Notes: generated by a model not told the origin, from the letters alone. 64,000 nucleotides of DNA from SAR202 cluster bacterium bin127 (GCA_002239045.1 MPNN01000006.1:124001-188000); one strand, 5' to 3'; shown: positions 9,433 to 19,364, numbered from the stretch's first letter. Numbers and translations: made by a program.

Positions 9433-10386
9433 ATGCAGAATCCAATCAGTCCGATAGGTGGATTTCTGAATGTCGACAAACCTGGTGATTGGACTTCCTC
9501 GGACGTCGTAGCCAAGTTACGATCCGCATTCCAGCTGCGCAAGCGCCGGATAAAGATCGGACACGGCGGCACGTTGGACCCGATCGCTACCGGCGTGTTG
9601 CCAATCTGCGTCGGCAACGCAACCCGTCTGTCCCAATACGTTTTATCCGGAGATAAAACCTATCTCATGTCCGTGCGCCTCGGCGTCACCACGGACACCT
9701 ATGACTCGGAAGGCAACACCATTGAGCAACACGACCATCGCGGAGTCTCATTGTCTCAAGTCAGGTCGGCAATGACTAACTTCGATGGCGAAATCGAACA
9801 GATTCCGCCGATGTACAGCGCAATCAAAATAAACGGACAACCTCTATACAAACTTGCCCGGCAAGGCAAAACAGTCCCACGCGAACCGAGAAGGGTAACC
9901 GTCAAATCGATGACGTTGAGCGATTGGAATCCGCCAGATTTCAAGTTGCGAATCGAATGTGGCAGCGGATTCTACGCTCGGAGTCTCGCACACGACCTCG
10001 GTCAAATCTTGGGGTGCGGCGCACATATGACATCGCTGCGTCGAGAAAGGGCAGGGGAGTTCAGTATCGAAGATTCCGTCTCGATTGACGAACTAACCGC
10101 AGGCGCGGGCGATGACTCGTGGGCGCGTCATTTGCTAAAACCAGACTATGTGTTGAAACACTTCGATGCGATATGCATTGGAGACCTACAGGCGGCAGCA
10201 TTTACGCACGGAAGGGTGACGGATGTCGATCAGACATCGTCCGAATCTGGTGAAGTGCAAGTACGCGTATACGGAAACACCGATGAGTTATTGGGTCTTG
10301 GTTACATCGATCCAGCGATTGGCCGGTTGCGACCGGCGAAAGTGTTCCGCGCGGCTATCGAATTGAGCGAATCATCTCAGATGTAG
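9433..10386 (+). CDS. truB: tRNA pseudouridine(55) synthase
   Basis: Makes pseudouridine at position 55 in the T-loop of tRNAs. The N-terminus GGFLNVDKPGDWTSSDVV is typical. The catalytic Asp sits in the GGTLDPIATGVLPICVGNATR motif at about residues 51-71. Further family motifs are KTYLMSVRLGVTTDTYDSEG, PPMYSAIKINGQPLYKLAR and CGSGFYARSLAHDLG. A C-terminal PUA-like region (about 235-300) ends the 317-residue protein. It is the last gene of the nusA operon. A 98-bp gap follows that contains an imperfectly explained inverted repeat, CTCAGTTT (10390-10397) and AAACTGAG (10451-10458). Confidence 0.95.
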   Translation: MQNPISPIGGFLNVDKPGDWTSSDVVAKLRSAFQLRKRRIKIGHGGTLDPIATGVLPICVGNATRLSQYVLSGDKTYLMSVRLGVTTDTYDSEGNTIEQHDHRGVSLSQVRSAMTNFDGEIEQIPPMYSAIKINGQPLYKLARQGKTVPREPRRVTVKSMTLSDWNPPDFKLRIECGSGFYARSLAHDLGQILGCGAHMTSLRRERAGEFSIEDSVSIDELTAGAGDDSWARHLLKPDYVLKHFDAICIGDLQAAAFTHGRVTDVDQTSSESGEVQVRVYGNTDELLGLGYIDPAIGRLRPAKVFRAAIELSESSQM

Positions 10387-10484
10387 AATCTCAGTTTGGC
10401 AAGGAATTCGAGTCAACTCTGTTTGCGCTGCGCCTCCTGATTGCCGTTAGAAACTGAGCCTAAGACCTCACAAAGCATCGACAA

Positions 10485-11822
10485 TTGCACGGAGAATCGC
10501 TACTTTTCTTATCCGCTGAGCTGATCATCATGCTCGCGATTATCCTCGTCGCCGCTAAGGTAGGTGGCGAGATCGCCGAGCGATTCCTAAAGATTCCGGC
10601 GCTCATCGGCGAACTCGGCGCAGGAATCATCATTGGACCCAGCGCGTTAGGCGGGATGCGTTTTTTCGACCGGATCGGCCCGGTATTCCACGAAGTCGGT
10701 CCCTACATCGCTGAATCAGCTACTCATGCCAGCGATGTGGTCGAACCCGCGATTCCCTTCGCTTTGTATTTCGTGGGACAACTCGGCGCGGTATTGTTGC
10801 TGTTCGAAGCCGGACTTGAGACTGACCGCAAGCAGTTCCTAAAGTTCATACGCCCAGCAACAGTCGTCGCTCTTGGTGGCGTGATATTCCCGTTTGCGCT
10901 GGGAGCACTGGTCACACTGTGGTTCGGGTACGCCAATTTCAACTCCATCGAAGAAGCGATACCGGCATTGTTCGTCGGCGCGATCCTGACCGCGACCTCC
11001 GTCGGCATTACCGCACGAGTGCTCGGGGACATTAGTCGACTCGACTCTATTGAAGGAGTGATCATATTGGCCGCTGCGGTGGTCGACGACGTTCTTGGAA
11101 TCGTCCTCGTAGCAATCGTCGTCGGAATCGAAGCAGACGGTTCAGTTTCAGGTTCCTCGGTTGCTTTGTTGATCGTTAAAGCCGTCGGATTCTGGCTCGG
11201 ATTGACACTAATCGGAAGCCTTCTGGCTAACCGCATTTCGAGAATGACGATGTGGTTCAAATCTGATGGCTCGACCTTGGTGCTCGCCATTACTCTCGCA
11301 TTCATCGCCGCGAGCGTTGCGGAAGTCTACTTCGGGCTGGCCATGATCATAGGCGCATTCTCCATCGGTTTGGCGCTGTCGGCAACGGTGCTGAAGGAGT
11401 ACACCATCTTCGCCATCCGCAACGGCGGCAGCATTTTGATTCCGGTCTTCTTCTGCATAATCGGTATGCAAGTTGATCTTACGGCCGTCTGGGAATCGGA
11501 CAATCTCCTCCAACTATCGTTGTTTGCGCTGGTCGTCACCTTCGTAGCGATCATCTCCAAAGTAGCCGGAGCAGGTTTACCCGTGATGGCTATCGGATTT
11601 GGCAAACGCCGAGCTTGGCGTATAGGACTAGGAATGTTGCCCCGAGGCGAAGTCGCACTGATCGTCGCCGAGATTGGCCGCGCCAGCGGAATAATCGACC
11701 GCGACATTTTCACGGTGGCAATCGTCATGACGGTGGTTACCACTGTCATCGCCCCGATATTCCTCGTCCGTGCGTTTGGGAATACCGGAAAAGGTAGACG
11801 CCCGAGTGTCCGTGCCCATTGA
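10485..11822 (+). CDS. CPA2-family cation/proton antiporter
   Basis: Integral membrane Na+/H+ or K+/H+ antiporter of the Kef/NapA type. About 12 hydrophobic segments are visible across 445 residues. The N-terminal half contains IPALIGELGAGIIIGPSALGG, the usual CPA2 beginning. The core contains TATSVGITARVLGD and VVDDVLGIVLVAIV, where the paired Asp residues of the DD-type transport site lie. No RCK/TrkA nucleotide-binding domain follows, so it is a transport domain only. A TTG start at 10485 is given because it places a full first helix in frame. An ATG at 10530 would shorten that helix. Ion specificity cannot be read from sequence alone. Confidence 0.85.
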   Translation: MHGESLLFLSAELIIMLAIILVAAKVGGEIAERFLKIPALIGELGAGIIIGPSALGGMRFFDRIGPVFHEVGPYIAESATHASDVVEPAIPFALYFVGQLGAVLLLFEAGLETDRKQFLKFIRPATVVALGGVIFPFALGALVTLWFGYANFNSIEEAIPALFVGAILTATSVGITARVLGDISRLDSIEGVIILAAAVVDDVLGIVLVAIVVGIEADGSVSGSSVALLIVKAVGFWLGLTLIGSLLANRISRMTMWFKSDGSTLVLAITLAFIAASVAEVYFGLAMIIGAFSIGLALSATVLKEYTIFAIRNGGSILIPVFFCIIGMQVDLTAVWESDNLLQLSLFALVVTFVAIISKVAGAGLPVMAIGFGKRRAWRIGLGMLPRGEVALIVAEIGRASGIIDRDIFTVAIVMTVVTTVIAPIFLVRAFGNTGKGRRPSVRAH

Positions 11823-11825
11823 TGC

Positions 11826-11854
11826 ACGGCGTTCGAAATTGAACGCTACGCCGT
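11826..11854 (+). repeat. Hairpin between antiporter gene and tRNA-Arg
   Basis: GCGTTC and GAACGC flank a 6-nt spacer. An outer ACGGCG/CGCCGT pairing could extend the stem if three bases bulge out. There is no T-run, so it is at best a weak or factor-dependent terminator for the antiporter transcript before the tRNA gene. Confidence 0.35.
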
Positions 11855-11876
11855 ATATCATTTAGCGCTCAAACCC

Positions 11877-11951
11877 GCCCCCGTAGCTCAGTGGATAGAG
11901 CACCGGCCTCCGAAGCCGGGTGCGTGAGTTCGATCCTCACCGGGGGCGCCA
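11877..11951 (+). tRNA. tRNA-Arg (anticodon CCG), CCA encoded
   Basis: The cloverleaf can be folded by hand. The acceptor stem GCCCCCG (11877-11883) pairs with CGGGGGC (11941-11947). The D-arm is GCTC/GAGC and the anticodon stem is CCGGC/GCCGG with loop CTCCGAA, giving anticodon CCG for arginine codon CGG. The T-arm is GTGAG/CTCAC with loop TTCGATC. Discriminator G is followed by an encoded CCA (11949-11951). Total is 75 nt with a 4-nt variable loop. Confidence 0.95.
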
Positions 11952-11961
11952 TGATCAACAC

Positions 11962-14900
11962 ATGGTTCAAACCGCCCTACATTCACGACTCGTGCCCAAC
12001 GGCGCACCGTTAGTAGATTTCGTCGCCGACGCGGTATCGCGGATCAGGACTCAGAACGCGATGACGCGGATTCTCGTCGTTGCACCTTCGCTCTATTCGG
12101 CCTTCTATCTAAGACGGGCAGTAACTGAGAATTTGTGTAGCGACGACGGTGGTGGTCTCTTCAATGTCGAGTTCACTCGCATCGAAGAGGTCGCCGACAC
12201 GATTTTCGACGCCGTTTCCGGCCAGACCGACCAACCTTCAATGACGAGACTAATCGCCTCCGAATTGATTCACAATGCGATCGCCGAATTGGTTACGCCA
12301 GGTCCGCTCAGCAATCACCGCAATAACGACTCCACATTGGAAGCGGTTCAAAACACGCTGAGGGAACTCGAACTGCTTGATGTTGGCGCCGAAACGGCTT
12401 TGGTTCGCTTGGCGAGAGGATCGCGCCAAGGCCTCTATCCGCAACTTCTCGAGCTGCAACGCAGATACGCCGCACCAGCCTCCAACTACCTAACCCGCGA
12501 AAGCAAAGCCGCGCTGGCGGCAGCCGCAGTTGCCAAAGATCCATCGGCCGCAACCGCGATCTTCGGCCCCCATCTGATCGTGCTTCGAACGCCGTCGGCC
12601 CCCGACGCATACACAAGGCTTTGGGACGCCCTCGAACAACTAGACGCCGCGATTCCGGCCCGTATCGATCCGGAAACGACCTCGGTTGACCAATCTCCAG
12701 ACCATCGAACCGAAACCAATTTCTACTCAACATTGAGCGCGGCAGATGAGCCAAGGGCGCTGATACGCAACATCGTGGCTGATGCACGTGCCGGGGTACG
12801 TCTCGGCGAAATGGCCGTCTTTTATCCGACTGTCGACTACGCCTCACGCGTCAAGGACGCTTTGGATGCCGCCAAAATCAAAAACTGCGGTCCTTCAACC
12901 AAGACTCTCGCCGAAACCCCTTCGGGTAAATTCGTTGCCCTTTTCCTCACAATGTTGGCCAACGACATGCGCCGGGACGCATTCACCTCTTGGACAACCT
13001 CGGCTCCCGTGATCGACCCATCCGACGGCTCGAGAGTATCCGCGGTTGAATGGGAAATTGTTTCTCGTAACTCCAACATCGTTCGCTTCGACGCTGATAC
13101 TGACTGGCAACGATCATTGCGCCGTTACGCCAACAGGATGAGTAACCGCGCACAGCGGCCAGACAACGATACCGACGACGAAAAATCGGTCGATCCAGAG
13201 ACTTTTCGCAACGCCGCCAACGCCGCGACACAGCTGAGGTGGTTCGTGGCAGAACTCGCATCGCGTATCGATATCGATCAAAGTAGACCTTGGACCGAAT
13301 GGGTGGATTGGATGGAGGCGATCATAACCGACTACCACTCGCCTCAGAAAGTTTCTGACGACTCCGAGCGAATCGGCCTCACGCGCGTCGCGGCCGAGTT
13401 GAGCCAACTCCGCGAACTGGACCAAATCACCAACGATGACGTCGGATTTGATCGATTTAACCGCACGGTTCAACGCCTCTTGCGTGCACGAACGGGCGGT
13501 TCGTCAGGTTGGGGGTCGGCGGTATTGGTCGCACCTCTGTCGGCGGGTATCGGCACCGCATTCAAAAGCGTCCATGTTCTGGGAATGTCAGAAGGAGGAT
13601 TGCCCGGTCCGAGTCGATCCGATCCTTTGTTGTCGGACGATCTCCGGCGTGAGTTGGATCCCGACGGTCATTGGTTGACAACCAGACGCGACAAACTCGA
13701 ACTGCAACATCGTGAGTTCAATCTGGCTCTGGGCTGCGCGACTACACGGCGGATGTATTGGAATAAAGCACTACTGGGTGCTACCAACGAATCGTACCCC
13801 TCGCCGTGGTTCGTGGACGAGGTGCTTAAAACTAGCAACGAAACTAACGTTCCCGTCAAAGATTTGATGGATCCGGGTTCCGATTGGGTTGATTCCGTCA
13901 CCCCACTCTCTGACATTGGCACGACTGGTGTCGAAGCATTCTCCGACTACGAATTCGGGCTCCAGAACGTCGCGACTCGCTCAAATGACGAATCAGATCT
14001 GAGAGAGCTTCTCGCCGACCCAGGAAATCGTCCCATATTACTTGGTCGCCGAACCTTGGCGTCCAGTAACTCCAGCGTCTTCGGCCCGTACGACGGTAAC
14101 GTCGACTTGGACAGCAACGGATCGCCAACATCCTTGCGCCTATCTGCAAGCGCGCTCCAAGGCTACGCGACTTGCCCGTATCGCTACTTCATTGCGAATG
14201 AACTTCATGTGGATGCTCGCATCGACCCGGACGAATCCCTTGAACTGTCGAGTCTCGACAAGGGGATATTGGTCCACTCGATTCTGGAGCGGTTTTTCGA
14301 AGAATTTCGTCCCGAAGATGCGGATGATGGACTGCGTCGATTGCGAGATGCGGCGCACGGAGTGTTCGAACACTTCCTGCGAGACGAATATGTGGGTTAT
14401 CCCCCGATATTCGAACTCGAAAAAGTTCGATTACTCAATCAACTGGAAGAATGGCACCGCGACTACATGAAGGTCATGTCGGGATACGACGGCACAGTGA
14501 TGCCCGAGGTGCCGTTCGGTTACGAAACAGACGATCTGGGTCATGTGCAAATTGCCGACGGCGGGACGTTGCGTCTGCGGGGAAAAATCGATTTGATCGC
14601 GGTTTCCTCGGCTGGAGATCACGCACAAGTTCTCGATTTCAAATCCGGCAGCACCGGTAGCTATTCCGACATCGAACAAGATGTCACAGCATCGGGTACC
14701 AAGCTGCAGCTACCCATATATGCTCTGATCGCCCGACAGATCCTAGGAACCGAGACTGAAATCAGCGCCGCATATTGGTTCGTTTTCGAGCGGGGCAACA
14801 AGCGGCTTCGCCCTGAACACAAAGTCACGATGGAACAAGCGCAAGAGAAATTCACTCCCGTGCTCGAAACTATCGTACGTGGCATACGCGCGGGCAACTT

Positions 14901-15075
14901 CCCTGCCAGACCTGGCAACCGGGACTCGTGGGGCGATGGTCCTCCTTGGAAAAACTGCAAGTACTGCGACTACTCCGACGCCTGCCATTCTGATCGGTTG
15001 ATCTTGTGGGACCGCAAAAAATCATCACCGCCGCTATCAAGGTATCTGACATTGGCAGAGGGTGAAGCCGAGTGA
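11962..15075 (+). CDS. addB: AddB-like helicase/nuclease subunit with PD-(D/E)XK and iron-sulfur cysteines
   Basis: Partner of AddA in double-strand-break resection. The N-terminal two thirds resemble a degenerate superfamily 1 helicase. The stretch APLSAGIGTAFKSVHVLGMSEGGLPG (in pieces, about 530-555) is typical of AddB. I find no Walker A motif near the N-terminus, unlike Bacillus AddB. The C-terminal nuclease domain has GKIDLIAV (about 873) and VLDFKSG (Asp892, Lys894). Four cysteines at 738, 999, 1002 and 1008 match the AddB [4Fe-4S] staple (TCPYRYF, then CKYCDYSDAC). The ATG at 11962 is chosen because a longer frame would start inside the tRNA. The gene ends in a 4-bp GTGA overlap with addA. 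Confidence 0.85.
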   Translation: MVQTALHSRLVPNGAPLVDFVADAVSRIRTQNAMTRILVVAPSLYSAFYLRRAVTENLCSDDGGGLFNVEFTRIEEVADTIFDAVSGQTDQPSMTRLIASELIHNAIAELVTPGPLSNHRNNDSTLEAVQNTLRELELLDVGAETALVRLARGSRQGLYPQLLELQRRYAAPASNYLTRESKAALAAAAVAKDPSAATAIFGPHLIVLRTPSAPDAYTRLWDALEQLDAAIPARIDPETTSVDQSPDHRTETNFYSTLSAADEPRALIRNIVADARAGVRLGEMAVFYPTVDYASRVKDALDAAKIKNCGPSTKTLAETPSGKFVALFLTMLANDMRRDAFTSWTTSAPVIDPSDGSRVSAVEWEIVSRNSNIVRFDADTDWQRSLRRYANRMSNRAQRPDNDTDDEKSVDPETFRNAANAATQLRWFVAELASRIDIDQSRPWTEWVDWMEAIITDYHSPQKVSDDSERIGLTRVAAELSQLRELDQITNDDVGFDRFNRTVQRLLRARTGGSSGWGSAVLVAPLSAGIGTAFKSVHVLGMSEGGLPGPSRSDPLLSDDLRRELDPDGHWLTTRRDKLELQHREFNLALGCATTRRMYWNKALLGATNESYPSPWFVDEVLKTSNETNVPVKDLMDPGSDWVDSVTPLSDIGTTGVEAFSDYEFGLQNVATRSNDESDLRELLADPGNRPILLGRRTLASSNSSVFGPYDGNVDLDSNGSPTSLRLSASALQGYATCPYRYFIANELHVDARIDPDESLELSSLDKGILVHSILERFFEEFRPEDADDGLRRLRDAAHGVFEHFLRDEYVGYPPIFELEKVRLLNQLEEWHRDYMKVMSGYDGTVMPEVPFGYETDDLGHVQIADGGTLRLRGKIDLIAVSSAGDHAQVLDFKSGSTGSYSDIEQDVTASGTKLQLPIYALIARQILGTETEISAAYWFVFERGNKRLRPEHKVTMEQAQEKFTPVLETIVRGIRAGNFPARPGNRDSWGDGPPWKNCKYCDYSDACHSDRLILWDRKKSSPPLSRYLTLAEGEAE

Positions 15076-18000
15076 CTATCACCGTAGCTCCAAAAATGTC
15101 GGACGCCGACTCGCTGTCGGTCATACAGAGCGACCTCGATTCCAGCATCTACGTGGAAGCTGGCGCGGGCACCGGAAAGACTCATTCGCTGGTTCAACGC
15201 ATCGTGGCATTGCTCGAGGAGGGCGTCGAGATCGAGGAAATCATCGCGATTACCTTCACACGCGCTGCCGCTTCCGAATTGCGCTCCCGCATCCGTGGGG
15301 AGTTGGAGCAACTGCGGGTCGCAAATCCATCCGATCAGCGAATTAAGACTGCGTTAGACGGCATCGATACCGCCGCATTTCAGACGATCGATTCTCTCGT
15401 TTACTCAATACTGCGGGAGCATCCGCTCGATGCGGACTTGCCACCGATGATCGAGGTCCAGCAAAAGTTCGCAGAACTCCAGGTGTTTCGAGATCGGTGG
15501 CGCCAATGGTCGGTAGAGCGTTTGGAGGATGACCAACGCTTCCCTCAGGCACTGTCAGCTGCGATGCGCCTCGAACTGAGATCACCATTCGCGAGTGTCA
15601 GCGATCTCGCCAAAACCATCAACGAAAACCATGGTGAAATGTCCCACGCCGTTTTTCCCAAACCGCAAAGGGTCGGGATCGCCACAGTCGAAATCCTTGC
15701 GGCTTCGATCGCTCGATTACAAGAATTGATGATCTTGTGCCGAAGTGATTCGGATAGCCTCTACGTCAAAATCGAGCGGGTTGTTGACTGGTACACAACG
15801 ACGCTTGCATCTCGCAACCTCACATCAGAAGATGAAGCTGAGGCGATTCTTGCGAGTTGGCCGTCCACAACATCCAGCGGCGGCACTATCAAAAACTGGG
15901 GACGTGAGGGCAAAGCGGATGCCGCTGACGCTCTGCAATCAGTCATTGACGCCATAAATGAAGCGTTGATGACAGCGCGCGAAGCCGTGACTGCTGAGCT
16001 GTTCAAATACGCCGCTGACTTCGTCGTAGCGGTCGTCGAAGAACGCCGCCGCGCCGGTACTGTTTCGTATTACGACGCGGTCACCTGGCTCATCGATATG
16101 CTCGAGAAGCACGACGACATCAGGCGTCGACTACAACGTCGGTACCGTCGAATCCTCGTCGACGAGTTTCAGGACACAGACCCTAAACAGGTTCGCCTCG
16201 TTCGCCTATTGACCATCCCGCCTGGCGCGCAAGATATCAAACCCGGATCACTCTTCGTCGTCGGTGACCCCAAGCAATCGATTTACCGTTTCCGCGGTGC
16301 ACAAGTCGAAGTAAGTCAAGGCGTTAAGACCGAGATCGCAAACGCCGAAGCGGGCGGAAAGTACCTGAATCTCAGGGAAAACCGCCGTTCCACTCGCCCG
16401 GTCATCAACTGGGTAAATCACGTCTTCGGAAGCTGGATGCCATCTGAAGCCGGACAGGCCGACTATGTCCCGCTGGATGTTGCCTCTGACACGGCTGCGC
16501 CCGACACATTCGGATCTGTCTATCACTTCGGCGAGACGATGGAGGATGTAAATCTGCCCGAAGTCCGCCAAGAGGACGCCAAAGAAGTCGCAATCATCGC
16601 CCGTGCGGTTTGCGCCGGTGCCCTCGAAGTGCGCGTCCGTCAATCCGGGGACACCAGACCCTCAAGACCCGGCGACCTGACGATCCTCACGAGAGCAAGG
16701 TCCAACTGGGAGACCTACACGCGGCAACTTAACGAACTGAACTTACCGTACACAGCTGAAATCGGCGGCGCGGCGGTGCTAGACACCCAAGAGGTCCGCG
16801 ACATACTCAACTGCTTGACTGCCGTCGACGACCCGTCCGACCAACCGGCAACCGTCGGTGCCCTCAAATCGACGCACTTCGGATGCAGTGATGTCGACCT
16901 CTATGAATGGGCAAAATCGGGCGGCAGATTCAGTTGCACTTCCGAAATTCCTGCGAACTCAAAGTCGACTGCCGTTCGTGACGCGATGGAGGTGCTGCGA
17001 AAATATCATGAACTTCGCGACGAACTTCAACCTGCCGTACTGGTTGAGCAGTTCATTCGCGAGCGCCAAGCCCGCGAGCTGATGTTCCTCATGCCGGACC
17101 CGGCGCCTGGTCTACGAAGGATCGATCTCGTCGTAGAGTTGGTCCGTAGATTTACCGAGGAAGGTGCGGCGTCGCTTCGAGACTGCCTGACCAGGTTTCC
17201 GCAACTCAAAGAAGCGAACGACCCTCTCCGCGAAGAACCATCCCTAGATTTCGACCACGGCAAGATCAGGCTCATGACCATGCATGCCTCGAAAGGGTTG
17301 GAGTTCCCCGTCGTGATCCTCGCCGACCTCTGTGGTGCCGGAGGCGGTGGGAAAGACCCTCAACTGATAGTCGATGCGAAATCGACTGACGATGGTAACC
17401 GCAAGATCGGCGTTCGCTTGGGTGGGACGAAAGGCGCGTACTTTCAGAACGGAGAATATGAAGAACTTCTAGAACGAACCAAAGCAGCGGATGAGTTGGA
17501 GAGCACCAGGGTCCTTTACGTCGCCGCAACTCGGGCCCGGGATCACCTCATCATCAGCAGATACCGGCAGGAACGAGACAAAAAATCCATTGCCACGCGA
17601 TTCGAAGAGTTTGTCGGTCCCAGCAACTCCCTTTGGTCTCCCATCCCACAGGACTGGGCATCCCGGACTTTCGATCACGTAATCGGCCCTGAAGTGCCTG
17701 ATCGATCGCCTATCGTCGAGGATCGGGATGCTTGGGATCTGCGGTACCGGAATACCATCGTATTTGCCAGTGAGCAACCATGGATCTCACCAAGCATTCT
17801 GAAGGCCGAAATCGTAACGGAATCATCCGACGAGCGAGACGCGAAACACGATTTCACACCGATTCTCGACACCGACGAACCGACGGGCAGAGGTCGTGCC
17901 GCGACGAAGATCGGCAGCGCTGTGCACGCCGCGGTACAACGGTGTCTGGAGATGCCGTACGCCGACCGCGATCAAATGGCGCGCAATGAAGCCGAAAGAC

Positions 18001-18449
18001 ACGGTGTCGCCGAAAATGTGGATGAAATCGTCCGCCTCACAGTTGCGACGCTGAATATGCCGTTGGTGAAACGAGCCGCAGCCATGAACCGCGAAGACAT
18101 CTGGGTCGAGACACCAGTAGCGGTCCCGATACCCACCGAAAACGGTGCTACCAAAACCATAGAGGGCCGCGTTGACCTCATCTATCGCCGAGCCGACGGC
18201 ACTCTCGGGATCGCCGACTTCAAGACTGACCGGTCCTTCAATCGTTCGATCTCCGAAATGGCAGAGCCTTACATCCCGCAACTTGGGGCATATGCCTACG
18301 CCGTCCAGAAAGCCACTGGCATTCCGGTTACAGAGGCCACGATTCTATTCTCGCGATTGGCCGCGGACAACAATGGAGGAGGCGACTACCGCTTGCCCGA
18401 TGTGCAATCAGCAATCGAATTGGCGTTAAAGTTGGCTTCAACCCAATAA
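15072..18449 (+). CDS. addA: AddA-like UvrD-family helicase-nuclease
   Basis: ATP-dependent 3-to-5-prime helicase with nuclease, working with AddB to process DNA ends for RecA. The helicase motifs are complete: Walker A GAGTGKT (31-37), TFTRAAASELRSRI, Walker B VDEFQDTD (about 362-369), VVGDPKQSIYRFRGA, MTMHASKGLEFPVVILADL and VLYVAATRARDHLIIS. The C-terminal RecB-type nuclease has EGRVDLIYR, ADFKTD (about 1048) and QLGAYAYAVQ. The GTG start overlaps the addB stop by 4 bp, so expression is coupled. Length is 1125 residues, within the AddA range. Chi recognition would depend on AddB and cannot be judged here. Confidence 0.92.
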   Translation: MTITVAPKMSDADSLSVIQSDLDSSIYVEAGAGTGKTHSLVQRIVALLEEGVEIEEIIAITFTRAAASELRSRIRGELEQLRVANPSDQRIKTALDGIDTAAFQTIDSLVYSILREHPLDADLPPMIEVQQKFAELQVFRDRWRQWSVERLEDDQRFPQALSAAMRLELRSPFASVSDLAKTINENHGEMSHAVFPKPQRVGIATVEILAASIARLQELMILCRSDSDSLYVKIERVVDWYTTTLASRNLTSEDEAEAILASWPSTTSSGGTIKNWGREGKADAADALQSVIDAINEALMTAREAVTAELFKYAADFVVAVVEERRRAGTVSYYDAVTWLIDMLEKHDDIRRRLQRRYRRILVDEFQDTDPKQVRLVRLLTIPPGAQDIKPGSLFVVGDPKQSIYRFRGAQVEVSQGVKTEIANAEAGGKYLNLRENRRSTRPVINWVNHVFGSWMPSEAGQADYVPLDVASDTAAPDTFGSVYHFGETMEDVNLPEVRQEDAKEVAIIARAVCAGALEVRVRQSGDTRPSRPGDLTILTRARSNWETYTRQLNELNLPYTAEIGGAAVLDTQEVRDILNCLTAVDDPSDQPATVGALKSTHFGCSDVDLYEWAKSGGRFSCTSEIPANSKSTAVRDAMEVLRKYHELRDELQPAVLVEQFIRERQARELMFLMPDPAPGLRRIDLVVELVRRFTEEGAASLRDCLTRFPQLKEANDPLREEPSLDFDHGKIRLMTMHASKGLEFPVVILADLCGAGGGGKDPQLIVDAKSTDDGNRKIGVRLGGTKGAYFQNGEYEELLERTKAADELESTRVLYVAATRARDHLIISRYRQERDKKSIATRFEEFVGPSNSLWSPIPQDWASRTFDHVIGPEVPDRSPIVEDRDAWDLRYRNTIVFASEQPWISPSILKAEIVTESSDERDAKHDFTPILDTDEPTGRGRAATKIGSAVHAAVQRCLEMPYADRDQMARNEAERHGVAENVDEIVRLTVATLNMPLVKRAAAMNREDIWVETPVAVPIPTENGATKTIEGRVDLIYRRADGTLGIADFKTDRSFNRSISEMAEPYIPQLGAYAYAVQKATGIPVTEATILFSRLAADNNGGGDYRLPDVQSAIELALKLASTQ

Positions 18450-18499
18450 CGAGCTCATTCGTCAGACATCGTACTTCGAGTCAAGGAGACAACGCAACC

Positions 18500-19327
18500 A
18501 TGGACCTACTGCAAGGCAAGAAAGCTCTAATTACCGGCTCAAGACGAGGCATAGGCGCTGGAATCGCACGTGTCTTCGCCGAGAATGGCGCTGATGTCGG
18601 CATCAATGACATCGAACGCGATGAAAATGCCGACGACATCATCGCTGAGATCGAAGCCATAGGACGCGTCGCAACCTGGCACCAAGCGGATGTCGGAAGC
18701 GCCGATGATCGCACCCGTATGTTCGACGACTTCATTGCGACGCATGGACAGATCGACATCCTAGTCAATAACGCCGTCGCATCCGCCGACCCGCACTTCA
18801 CCGAAATCACCGAAGATTTCTGGGACTTCCTCGTCGGTCATGCTCTCAAGGGATATCTCTTCTGTTCGCAGCGCGCCGTGAAAGAGATGATTAAGCAGGG
18901 CAGTGGCGGTCGCATCATCTCCATCTCCAGCGTCCACAGCTATCGCGCGTGGCCCCAAGACACCGTCTACGGCATCGTCAAAGCCGGCCTCAATCGCATG
19001 GCCATCAGTATGGCCGTGGACCTTGCAGGTACCGGAATCACCTCTAATTGCGTCGCACCCGGCTACATCGACAGCCGCGTACTCCCGCCGGAACTAGAGC
19101 ACACTCGTGGCCAACTCGAAGGCTATGTCGACTATGCCCGTGACCACATCCCCAACCGCCGCGGCGGAGTCCCTCGCGACATCGCCAATGCCTGCCTGTT
19201 CCTCGCCACGGATCTCGGCGACTACGTGAACGGCCAAACGATCACTGTTGACGGCGGTTTCCTTGCGGGTGGTGTGCCGCCCGAATCCGTACCGCTCGAA
19301 CCTGGCATGCCCGGTGCCGCCGAGTAA
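18500..19327 (+). CDS. Short-chain dehydrogenase/reductase (SDR)
   Basis: Classical SDR oxidoreductase using NAD(P). The cofactor motif TGSRRGIG is at 13-20, NNA at about 91-93, a serine in the ISISSVHS strand, and the catalytic Tyr157 and Lys161 in YGIVK. The end reads NGQTITVDGG. The 275 residues fit the family, with a proline-rich tail after the last strand. A ribosome binding site AAGGAGA precedes the ATG by about 11 bp. It lies 37 bp before the M20 peptidase gene on the same strand, so a joint catabolic role is possible, but the substrate is unknown. FabG is a less likely identity because a dedicated fabG exists at 28.8-29.5 kb. Confidence 0.85.
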   Translation: MDLLQGKKALITGSRRGIGAGIARVFAENGADVGINDIERDENADDIIAEIEAIGRVATWHQADVGSADDRTRMFDDFIATHGQIDILVNNAVASADPHFTEITEDFWDFLVGHALKGYLFCSQRAVKEMIKQGSGGRIISISSVHSYRAWPQDTVYGIVKAGLNRMAISMAVDLAGTGITSNCVAPGYIDSRVLPPELEHTRGQLEGYVDYARDHIPNRRGGVPRDIANACLFLATDLGDYVNGQTITVDGGFLAGGVPPESVPLEPGMPGAAE

Positions 19328-19364
19328 TTGGAATCCCATTCTTAACCGCGCAGGAGCTACCAAT

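Noticed and set aside
10724..11305. Minus-strand 193-residue ORF over the antiporter gene
   Set aside because: Thr/Ser/Asn/Pro-rich text is the usual antisense image of a hydrophobic membrane protein.
11920..11961. AddB start inside the tRNA-Arg gene
   Set aside because: The tRNA folds perfectly and the in-frame ATG at 11962 follows it. The extra residues would be encoded by the tRNA T-arm.
18500..19327. Second FabG for fatty acid synthesis
   Set aside because: It is a standard SDR but lies with a peptidase in a catabolic setting. A fabG with proper context exists at 28774-29523.
19248..19364. Longer M20 peptidase start overlapping the SDR gene
   Set aside because: The added 39 residues have no family match. 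ATG 19365 has a ribosome binding site and the conserved start.
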